A DNA stretch of 64,000 nt from NCBI GenBank assembly GCA_002363865.1, contig DEWY01000006.1, positions 519,693-583,692 on the forward strand. Direction: 5' to 3'. Source of the stretch: Caulobacteraceae bacterium UBA3198. GTDB taxonomy: Bacteria; Pseudomonadota; Alphaproteobacteria; Caulobacterales; Caulobacteraceae. Positions 7,700 to 16,426 of the stretch are shown piece by piece; position 1 is the stretch's first letter, and every line of letters starts with the position of its first letter. The notes below the pieces were generated by a model that saw only the letters and a list, made by a program, of their open reading frames with translations, had not been told where the DNA came from and ran no database searches. A program made the translations under genes and the position numbers.

Positions 7700-10651
7700 A
7701 TGGCGGACGACGCAGGTCTGATTAACGAGGTGCTCGCCGAGACCTCGTTCCTCTATGGCGGCAATGGAGCCTTCGTAGAAGATCTCTACGCCCGGTGGGC
7801 GGAGAACCCCGGCTCGGTGGAGCCCTCGTGGCGGGCCTTCTTCGCCTCGCTCCATGAGCGGGCCGAGGAGATCAAGGCGGCCGCGGCGAGGCCCGGCTGG
7901 GTCAGGCCTGATGCGCCCGCTGCGCGGCCCGACTGGCTCTCTGCCCTGGACGGCCTCTGGCCTGCGGTGGAAGCCAAGCTTGAAAAGAAGGTGGCCGAGC
8001 GCACCCCGGCCGCCTCCACCGACACGGTCCGCGCCGCCACCCTGGATTCCCTCCGCGCCATCATGATGATCCGGGCCTACCGGATGCGCGGGCACCTGCG
8101 GGCCAATCTCGATCCCCTGGGCATCGCCATCGTGCCCGGCGACGCCAGCGAACTGGACCCGGCCTCCTATGGGTTCACGGAGGCCGATTACGACCGGCCG
8201 ATCTTCCTCGACTATGTGCTTGGCCTGGAGACCTCCACGGTCCGCGAGATCCTCGACATCCTGCGCCGCACCTACTGCGGCGATGTCGGCGTGCAGTACA
8301 TGCACATCTCCGATCCGATCCAGAAGGCCTGGATGCAGGAGCGGATCGAGGGCCGCGACAAGGAGATCGATTTCACCGAGAAGGGCAAGATCGCCATTCT
8401 CAAGAAGCTGATCGAGGCCGAGGGCTTCGAACGGTTCCTGCACCGCCGCTTCCCCGGCACCAAGCGCTTCGGCCTGGACGGCGGCGAGGCCATGGTTCCG
8501 GCCCTGGAGCAGATCATCAAGCGCGGCGGCGCCCTGGGCGTCCGCGACATCGTGCTGGGCATGCCCCACCGCGGCCGCCTGAACGTCCTGGCCGCGGTGA
8601 TGGGCAAGCCCTATCGCGTCATCTTCCACGAATTCCAGGGCGGCTCGTCCCTGCCCACCGACATCGAGGGCTCCGGCGACGTCAAATACCACCTGGGCGC
8701 CTCGTCGGACCGCAGCTTCGACGGCAACTCCGTCCACCTGTCCCTGACGGCCAATCCCAGTCACCTGGAGATCGTCAATCCGGTGGTGATCGGCAAGGCC
8801 CGCGCCAAGCAGGCCTTCACCCTGCGTGAAAACCCCGACGCCGGCCGCAGCCACGTACTGCCCCTGCTGCTGCACGGGGACGCGGCCTTCGCCGGCCAGG
8901 GCGTGGTGGCCGAGTGCTTCGCCCTGTCGGGCCTCAAGGGCTATGGGGTGGGCGGCTCGATCCACTTCATCGTCAACAACCAGATCGGCTTCACCACCAG
9001 CCCGAAGAACAGCCGGTCTTCGCCCTATCCGTCGGACGTCGCCCTGATGGTCGAGGCGCCGATCTTCCACGTGAACGGGGACGACCCCGAGGCCGTGGTC
9101 TTCGCCGCCAAGGTGGCCACCGAGTTCCGCCAGCAGTTCGGCAAGGACGTGGTCATCGACATGTTCTGCTACCGGCGGTTCGGTCACAACGAGGGGGACG
9201 ACCCCACGATGACCCAGCCCCTGATGTACGCCAAGATCAAGGGCCACCCGTCCACCCGCGAGATCTACACCCAGCGTCTGATCGACGAGAAGGTCGTGAC
9301 CGCTGAGGAGGTGGACGGCTGGATCGCCGAGTTCGCCGACTTCCTGGATAAGGAGTTCGACGCCGGCAAGGAGTACAAGGCCAACAAGGCCGACTGGCTG
9401 GACGGCAAGTGGTCGGGCCTGACCCTGCCCACCACCGAGGATCGCCGCGGCGACACCGCCGTCCCCCTGCAGAAGCTGCTGGACCTCGGCCGCAAGATCA
9501 CCGCGGCGCCGGAGCGTATCGCCGTCCACAAGACCGTCGCCCGGGTTCTCCAGACCCGCCGCGAGGCCATCGAGAGCGGCGAGGGCCTGGACTGGGCCAC
9601 CGCCGAGCACCTGGCCTTCGCCGCCCTGCTCGACGAGGGCTATCCGGTCCGCCTGTCGGGCCAGGACAGCGTGCGCGGCACCTTCACCCAGCGCCATTCG
9701 GCCCTGATCGACCAGAAGACCGAAGACGCCTACTTCCCCCTGCGCAACCTGTCACCGAACCAGGCCCACTTCGAGGTTCTGGACTCCGCCCTGTCGGAAG
9801 AGGCGGTGCTGGGCTTCGAATACGGCTTCTCCCTGGCCGAACCCCGGACGCTGACCCTGTGGGAGGCCCAGTTCGGGGACTTCACCAACGGCGCCCAGGT
9901 GGTCATCGACCAGTTCATCTCGTCGGGCGAACGCAAGTGGCTGCGGATGAGCGGCCTCGTGATGCTGCTGCCCCACGGCTATGAAGGCCAGGGGCCGGAG
10001 CACTCGTCGGCGAGGCTCGAGCGCTTCCTGCAGTCCTGCGCCGAGGACAATATGCAGGTGGCCAACTGCACGACCCCGGCCAACTATTTCCACATTCTGC
10101 GCCGCCAGTTGCTGCGGGAGTTCCGCAAGCCGCTGATCCTGATGACCCCCAAGAGCCTGCTGCGCCACAAGAAGGCCGTCTCTCGGCTCACCGACCTGTC
10201 GGAGGGCTCGTCCTTCCATCGGGTGCTGCTGGACGACGCCGAGCGCGGCGAGAACACCGCCGTCAACCTGGTCCCCGACGAGAAGATCCGCCGGGTGATC
10301 CTGTGCTCGGGCAAGGTCTATTACGATCTGCTGGAGGCCCGGGAGGCCAAGGGCGTCGACGACGTCTACATCCTGCGCCTGGAGCAGTTCTATCCCTGGC
10401 CGGTGAAGTCCCTGTCCAACGAGCTGAAGCGGTTCAAGGACGCCGAGCTGGTCTGGTGTCAGGAAGAGCCGAAGAATATGGGCGGCTGGACCTTCGTCGA
10501 TCCGTGGCTGGAGCTGACCCTGGAGCGGCTGGACGTGCAGTCCCGCCGCGCCCGCTATGTGGGCCGCCCGGCCTCGGCCTCGACGGCCGCGGGCCTGATG
10601 AGCCGGCACCTGGCCGAGCTTGAAACCTTCCTCAACGAAGCCTTCGCCTAG
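7700..10651 (+). CDS. sucA: 2-oxoglutarate dehydrogenase E1 component
   Basis: This 983-residue thiamine-diphosphate enzyme decarboxylates 2-oxoglutarate and transfers succinyl to the lipoyl arm of OdhB. It has the N-terminal FLYGGNGAFVEDLYARW segment that docks onto the E2 core, GMPHRGRLN, the ThDP/Mg region GDAAFAGQGVVAE followed by NNQIGFTTSP, and the transketolase-like second half with GYEGQGPEHSSAR. It is longer than the E. coli protein (about 933) but has no acyltransferase fusion. A 75-base gap follows sucD. Long open frames on the opposite strand are GC-driven shadows. Confidence 0.97.
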   Translation: MADDAGLINEVLAETSFLYGGNGAFVEDLYARWAENPGSVEPSWRAFFASLHERAEEIKAAAARPGWVRPDAPAARPDWLSALDGLWPAVEAKLEKKVAERTPAASTDTVRAATLDSLRAIMMIRAYRMRGHLRANLDPLGIAIVPGDASELDPASYGFTEADYDRPIFLDYVLGLETSTVREILDILRRTYCGDVGVQYMHISDPIQKAWMQERIEGRDKEIDFTEKGKIAILKKLIEAEGFERFLHRRFPGTKRFGLDGGEAMVPALEQIIKRGGALGVRDIVLGMPHRGRLNVLAAVMGKPYRVIFHEFQGGSSLPTDIEGSGDVKYHLGASSDRSFDGNSVHLSLTANPSHLEIVNPVVIGKARAKQAFTLRENPDAGRSHVLPLLLHGDAAFAGQGVVAECFALSGLKGYGVGGSIHFIVNNQIGFTTSPKNSRSSPYPSDVALMVEAPIFHVNGDDPEAVVFAAKVATEFRQQFGKDVVIDMFCYRRFGHNEGDDPTMTQPLMYAKIKGHPSTREIYTQRLIDEKVVTAEEVDGWIAEFADFLDKEFDAGKEYKANKADWLDGKWSGLTLPTTEDRRGDTAVPLQKLLDLGRKITAAPERIAVHKTVARVLQTRREAIESGEGLDWATAEHLAFAALLDEGYPVRLSGQDSVRGTFTQRHSALIDQKTEDAYFPLRNLSPNQAHFEVLDSALSEEAVLGFEYGFSLAEPRTLTLWEAQFGDFTNGAQVVIDQFISSGERKWLRMSGLVMLLPHGYEGQGPEHSSARLERFLQSCAEDNMQVANCTTPANYFHILRRQLLREFRKPLILMTPKSLLRHKKAVSRLTDLSEGSSFHRVLLDDAERGENTAVNLVPDEKIRRVILCSGKVYYDLLEAREAKGVDDVYILRLEQFYPWPVKSLSNELKRFKDAELVWCQEEPKNMGGWTFVDPWLELTLERLDVQSRRARYVGRPASASTAAGLMSRHLAELETFLNEAFA

Positions 10652-10697
10652 GGCGTCGTTCCGTCAAAGAACTGAATAAGAACAGGAATCTACCACT

Positions 10698-11915
10698 ATG
10701 GCCGACATCATGACCCCCGCCCTGGGCGAGTCCGTCACCGAGGCGACGGTGGCGCGCTGGACCAAGAAGGCGGGCGATGCCGTCCGTAAGGACGAGATCC
10801 TGGTCGAGCTGGAAACCGACAAGGTCAGCCTGGAAGTCGCCGCGCCGGCCGATGGCGTGCTGAGCGAAATCCTGGCCGGCGAAGGCGACACGGTCGAACC
10901 GGGCACGGTGCTCGGCAAGATGTCCGAAGGCGGCGCGGCCGCCGCCCCGGCCAAGGCCGAAGCGCCCAAGGCTGAAGCGGCCCCCGAGCCCAAGGCCGAG
11001 GCGCCCAAGGCGCCCGCCCAGCCCGAGGTCATGACCAGCAAGCCCGCGGCCCCCTCGGCCCAGCGGATCGCGGCGGAAAACAATCTCGACCTGGCCAAGG
11101 TGAGCGGCTCGGGCAAGGACGGCCGGGTGACCAAGGGCGACGCCATCGCCGCCCTGGAGACCCGCGCCAGCGCCCCGGCCCCGGCGGCCGCCCCGTCCGC
11201 GCCGCGCGAACTGCATGAGCGCGAAGAGCGGGTCCGCATGACCCGCCTGCGCCAGACCATCGCCCGGCGCCTGAAGGAGGCGCAGAACAACGCCGCCATG
11301 CTGACCACCTTCAACGAGGTGGACATGAGCGCGGTCATGGCTCTGCGCACCGAATACAAGGACGTGTTCGAGAAGCGCCACGGGGTTCGCCTGGGCTTCA
11401 TGAGCTTCTTCGTGAAGGCCTGTATCGCGGCCCTGAAGCAGGTGCCCGACGTCAACGCCGAGATCGACGGCCAGGACATCATCTACAAGAACCACTACGA
11501 CATCGGCGTCGCCGTCGGCACCGAGAAGGGCCTTGTCGTTCCGGTGATCCGTGACGCCGACGACATGAGCCTGGCCGGTGTGGAAAAGGCCATCGGCGCC
11601 ATGGGCAAGAAGGCCCGGGACGGCCAGCTGGCCCTAGACGACCTGCAGGGCGGCACCTTCACCATCTCCAACGGCGGGGTCTATGGCTCGCTGATGTCCA
11701 CCCCGATCCTGAACGCGCCCCAGTCGGGCATCCTGGGCATGCACAAGATCCAGGAGCGCCCCATGGTCGTGAAGGGCCAGGTGGTGATCCGCCCGATGAT
11801 GTATCTGGCGCTGTCCTACGACCACCGGGTTGTGGACGGCCAGGGCGCGGTGACCTTCCTGGTCAAGGTCAAGGACGCCATCGAAGATCCCCAGCGCCTG
11901 CTGCTGGACCTCTAA
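10698..11915 (+). CDS. sucB: 2-oxoglutarate dehydrogenase E2, dihydrolipoyl succinyltransferase
   Basis: This 405-residue protein consists of one lipoyl domain with the modified lysine K42 in ETDKVSLEV, an Ala/Pro/Glu linker, a peripheral-subunit-binding domain near residues 115-150 (PSAQRIAAENNLD), another linker, and a catalytic core with H376 and D380 in YDHRVVDG. It forms the core of the complex and transfers succinyl from lipoate to CoA. An intrinsic terminator follows. Confidence 0.97.
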   Translation: MADIMTPALGESVTEATVARWTKKAGDAVRKDEILVELETDKVSLEVAAPADGVLSEILAGEGDTVEPGTVLGKMSEGGAAAAPAKAEAPKAEAAPEPKAEAPKAPAQPEVMTSKPAAPSAQRIAAENNLDLAKVSGSGKDGRVTKGDAIAALETRASAPAPAAAPSAPRELHEREERVRMTRLRQTIARRLKEAQNNAAMLTTFNEVDMSAVMALRTEYKDVFEKRHGVRLGFMSFFVKACIAALKQVPDVNAEIDGQDIIYKNHYDIGVAVGTEKGLVVPVIRDADDMSLAGVEKAIGAMGKKARDGQLALDDLQGGTFTISNGGVYGSLMSTPILNAPQSGILGMHKIQERPMVVKGQVVIRPMMYLALSYDHRVVDGQGAVTFLVKVKDAIEDPQRLLLDL

Positions 11916-11925
11916 AGACAGCCAG

Positions 11926-11949
11926 GGGCGCGGGGGACCGCGCCCTTTT
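11926..11949 (+). terminator. Intrinsic terminator between odhB (sucB) and lpd
   Basis: A perfect 8-base-pair GC stem (GGGCGCGG at 11926-11933 with CCGCGCCC at 11938-11945), GGGA loop, then TTTT. It sits ten bases after the E2 stop and 38 bases before the lpd start, so it could lower or end transcription before lpd. Confidence 0.7.
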
Positions 11950-11986
11950 CGGCTCTGAAGACCCTCTGACCTACGGATCCTAGTCC

Positions 11987-13387
<1,401 letters not shown>

Positions 13388-13406
13388 GGATAGCCGCCCC
13401 CTTTGA

Positions 13407-13494
13407 CCGTCATGGTCGGCCTTGACCCGACCATCCATGAACACCTCGATTGGCCGGTGTGCATGGACCCTCGGGTCAAGCCCGAGGGTGACGG
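13407..13494. repeat. Dispersed two-hairpin intergenic repeat, copy 1
   Basis: An 88-base element between the convergent lpd and GNAT genes. Hairpin 1 has arms ATGGTCGG/CCGACCAT and hairpin 2 ACCCTCGGG/CCCGAGGGT; the loops contain CTTGA and TCAAG, which are mutually complementary. A second copy lies in the opposite orientation at 34324-34412. It resembles REP/BIME-type elements and may act as a bidirectional transcription end. Confidence 0.85.
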
Positions 13495-13519
13495 AATATG
13501 CAGGGCGGCGTGAGCGCCC

Positions 13520-14020
13520 TCAGCCGGCCTGGGCCAGGGGCTCGGGCTCTAGCACCATCACATATTCCTCGACCTCTTCGCCGCGGCCGGGCGCAAAGGC
13601 CGCCGACTGACCGCGGATCACGAAGCCCGCGTGCTGCAGCACCTTGAGCGAGGCGATATTGTCCTTGGCCACCCGGGCTTCCACCGGACGAGTGGCGATC
13701 TGCTGCAGGAAGGCGAGCAGGGCCTGGGTCGCCACCCCATGGCCCCACCAGGGCTTGCCCACCCAGTAGGAGACCGCGGGCGAGCCTGCGGTGGTGTGGT
13801 TGAGGATGTGGCCGGCCACGTCCCCAGCCACCTCGATGGTCCGGGCGGTCACGCCGGGCGTCTTCAGCAGGCCCTCCCAGCGGGCCATGAAGGCGACGCG
13901 ATCTTCCGGATCAGTCGCCCCGAAGGCGGCCATACGGTTGGCGGCGGGGTCCCGCTGCTGCTCGAAAAAGATCGGCAGGTCGCCGGGAATCACGGGGCGA
14001 AGTCGGACAGGGCAGGTCAT
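13520..14020 (-). CDS. GNAT family N-acetyltransferase
   Basis: This 166-residue protein begins VRLRPVIPGDLPIFFEQQRDP and has the acetyl-CoA region VSYWVGKPWWGHGVATQALLAF and the downstream NIASLKVLQHAGF helix. The substrate is unknown. ATG 14020 overlaps the xerC stop in ATGA, so it is translationally coupled to xerC in the DUF484-xerC-GNAT group. Confidence 0.88.
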   Translation of the reverse strand: MTCPVRLRPVIPGDLPIFFEQQRDPAANRMAAFGATDPEDRVAFMARWEGLLKTPGVTARTIEVAGDVAGHILNHTTAGSPAVSYWVGKPWWGHGVATQALLAFLQQIATRPVEARVAKDNIASLKVLQHAGFVIRGQSAAFAPGRGEEVEEYVMVLEPEPLAQAG

Positions 14021-14952
14021 GCGTGGGGATGGGCCTTGGCATAGGCGGCGAGCAGCCGCGCGGCGTCCACCTCGGTATAGCGCTGGGTGGTGGACAGCGA
14101 GGCGTGGCCTAGCAGGTCCTGGATCGAACGCAAGTCCGCGCCGGCGCCCAGCAGGTGCGTCGCGAAGGAATGACGCAGGGCGTGCGGGGTGGCGCTGTCG
14201 GGCAGGCCCAGCCGTCCGCGCAGGATTTGCACCGTGGCTTGGACGTGGCGGGGGCTCAGCGGACCGCCGCGCTTGGCCCGGAATAGCGCATCGTCCGGGG
14301 CCAGGATGAAGGGCAGCTCGCCCAGATAGTCGGTGATCGCCTCGGCCACCGCCGGCAGGACCGGGACCAGCCGCGCCTTGCCCCCCTTGCCGGTGATCCG
14401 CAGGCCCTCGCCCAGGGGCGCGTCGGACCGTTTCAGCGACAGGGCCTCGGAAATCCGCAGGCCGCAGCCATAGAGCAGGGTGAGCACTGCGGCGTCCCGG
14501 CTGGCCTCCCAACCCTCCCGGTCAGGGTCGAGGCCCGGCTCGGCGATCAGGCCGCGGGCCTGGTCCTCGGTGACGGGACGCGGCGCGCCCGGCTTGATCC
14601 TCGGGCCGCGCACCAGGGTGACCGCCGCATTGGCCACGCCCAGCCGGCGATCGAGATAACGGTGAAAGCCCCGCACCGCCGACAGGGCCTGGGACAGGGA
14701 GCGCGGGGCCAGGGGATGCTCACCCTGGCGTAGATGGGCGAGCCAGGCGCGCAGTTCGGCGGTCTGCACGCCCCCAAGGCCGCCGACAGTGAGTCCGCCT
14801 CCGCGATGCTGCTGCAGAAAGGCGACATAGCGCCGCCCCGCCGCCCCATAGGACTCCACCGTCCTCGGCGAGGCCCGGCGTTCCTGGGTCAGATAGGCCA
14901 GCCACGCCACGACGGCCTGATCGGCCGAGGCGTCCGGGCTCAAGGGGGTCAA
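14017..14952 (-). CDS. xerC: Site-specific tyrosine recombinase XerC
   Basis: This 311-residue protein has a core-binding N-terminal SAM-like domain (residues 10-100) and a catalytic domain with LLYGCGLRISEAL (first Arg), TGKGGKAR (Lys), HALRHSFATHLL (His, Arg), GHASLSTTQRYTEVD (His and the Tyr nucleophile). With XerD it resolves chromosome dimers at dif near division. The likely start is TTG 14952, overlapping the DUF484 stop as TTGA; upstream extensions lack family similarity. Adjacency to DUF484 is the common arrangement in Proteobacteria. Confidence 0.93.
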   Translation of the reverse strand: MTPLSPDASADQAVVAWLAYLTQERRASPRTVESYGAAGRRYVAFLQQHRGGGLTVGGLGGVQTAELRAWLAHLRQGEHPLAPRSLSQALSAVRGFHRYLDRRLGVANAAVTLVRGPRIKPGAPRPVTEDQARGLIAEPGLDPDREGWEASRDAAVLTLLYGCGLRISEALSLKRSDAPLGEGLRITGKGGKARLVPVLPAVAEAITDYLGELPFILAPDDALFRAKRGGPLSPRHVQATVQILRGRLGLPDSATPHALRHSFATHLLGAGADLRSIQDLLGHASLSTTQRYTEVDAARLLAAYAKAHPHA

Positions 14953-15635
14953 AGGACCGGCCAACGCTCCGCCGTCCGCTCGATCACCCGGGCCAGAAAG
15001 GCCACGAGCTCGGCGCCCATGTCTTCGGTGAAGCCCTTGGGATCGTCGGAGCCGAAGGCCACCAGGCCCTCCCGGGCCGGCTCCCACATGGCCAGGCGGA
15101 CCAGGGCCATGGACTTCACACCCTCAGCCCGGTCGCCGAACAGGCCGAACGCTGGGGCCCAGAACCCCATGCGGGTCAGCTTCTGATGGCCGCCCAGGAT
15201 CATGTCCACCTGCCCCTCCACCAGGGGCCGCCAGCCGGCCGGGGTGCGCTCAGGCCCCTCCAGGGCCACCACCCCGCAGCAGAGACCAAAGCGCAACTGA
15301 GCCAGCTCATCCACCCGCCGGGCGAGATCGGCGTGGTTGCGGGCCTCCAAGAGGTCGATCACCGCCCCGTGGGTCTGGGCCTGGGCGGCGAAATTGGCCC
15401 GGGCGGTGGATTCCAGCTGGCGACGCACCGCCGATTCCTTGCGGTGGGCCGCATGCACCCGGGCAAGCGCCGCGGGGCCAAAGGCCACCACATTTTCCGG
15501 CAGGGTCTGCAGGCCCAGCAGGCGCAGCAATTCCGGGTCGTCCAGCAGGACGCCAGGATTCTCCAGCAGGTAGGCGCGGACGGCCGCCTGGGCCTCATGG
15601 GCGCTCATGGCGCCGTCAATGCTCGCCCCGTCCAT
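14949..15635 (-). CDS. DUF484 family protein
   Basis: This 228-residue protein has the DUF484 layout: N-terminal VRAYLLENPGVLLDDPELL, a coiled helix, then a GAF-like region containing MALVRLAMWEPAREGLVAFGSDDP. Function is unknown; the gene accompanies xerC in many Proteobacteria. ATG 15635 or the internal ATG at 15608 (MSAHEAQ) could be the start. Its TGA overlaps the TTG of xerC. Confidence 0.85.
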   Translation of the reverse strand: MDGASIDGAMSAHEAQAAVRAYLLENPGVLLDDPELLRLLGLQTLPENVVAFGPAALARVHAAHRKESAVRRQLESTARANFAAQAQTHGAVIDLLEARNHADLARRVDELAQLRFGLCCGVVALEGPERTPAGWRPLVEGQVDMILGGHQKLTRMGFWAPAFGLFGDRAEGVKSMALVRLAMWEPAREGLVAFGSDDPKGFTEDMGAELVAFLARVIERTAERWPVL

Positions 15636-15679
15636 TCATCCATCCTTCGCGCCGTGCGTGATCCTGACGGATCGCCAAC

Positions 15680-16333
15680 CTAGAGGATCGACTGGCCCGT
15701 CTTGGCCCAGTCGCTCATGAACTGATCAAGACCCTTCTCGGTTAACGGGTGCTTGAACAGATCGAGGAAGACCGCGGGCGGAATGGTCGCGCAGTCGGCG
15801 CCCATCAGGGCCGAGGCGGTCACATGGGCCGTGGTGCGGATCGAGGCGGCGAGGATTTCGGTGTCGAAATCGTAGTTGTCGTAGATGGCGCGGATCTCAG
15901 CGATCAGGTCCATACCGTCGGCCCCGTGGTCGTCCAGCCGGCCGATGAAGGGCGAGATGTAGGTGGCGCCGGCCTTGGCGGCCATCAGGGCCTGGGCGGC
16001 GGAGAAGCACAGGGTGACATTGGTCTGGATGCCTTCGCGCGAGAAGACGCCCGTGGCGGTCAGCCCGGCTCGGGTCAGGGGCACCTTGACCACCACATTG
16101 GTGGCCACGCTGGCCAGCTTGCGGCCCTCGGCTAGCATGGCCTCGGTTTCAGTGGCGGCCACCTCGGCGCTCACGGGGCCCTCGACGAGGTCGCAAATCT
16201 CGGCGATGACCTCCAGCATGGGACGGCCGGACTTGGCGATCAGCGACGGATTGGTGGTGACGCCGTCCACCAGACCGGTGGAGGCCAGGTCCTTCAGGAC
16301 GGCCGTGTCGGTGGTGTCGAGAAAGATCTGCAT
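15680..16333 (-). CDS. tal: Transaldolase / fructose-6-phosphate aldolase family (small type)
   Basis: This 217-residue TIM-barrel enzyme has FLDTTD at the N-terminus, GVTTNPSL, the Schiff-base lysine in NVVVKVPLT, and YISPFIGRLDDHG. The length is characteristic of the short TalC/Fsa class. It catalyses dihydroxyacetone transfer between sugar phosphates in the pentose phosphate pathway, or fructose-6-phosphate cleavage; sequence alone does not decide which. The start at 16333 matches the family's MQIFLDTTD. It is divergent from priA. Confidence 0.93.
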   Translation of the reverse strand: MQIFLDTTDTAVLKDLASTGLVDGVTTNPSLIAKSGRPMLEVIAEICDLVEGPVSAEVAATETEAMLAEGRKLASVATNVVVKVPLTRAGLTATGVFSREGIQTNVTLCFSAAQALMAAKAGATYISPFIGRLDDHGADGMDLIAEIRAIYDNYDFDTEILAASIRTTAHVTASALMGADCATIPPAVFLDLFKHPLTEKGLDQFMSDWAKTGQSIL

Positions 16334-16426
16334 GGCCTGGGCCTCCCTGCGCAGTGGATGGCGGTGTTTAGCGCCTGTGCGAAGCACTCGCCACCCCGCC
16401 CTGATGACAGCCGCAGGCGCGCGCCC

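Noticed and set aside
7418..9697. A 759-codon open frame on the minus strand across sucA
   Set aside because: It is an antisense shadow of high-GC codons in sucA, with no family similarity and Gly/Val/Leu-rich translation.
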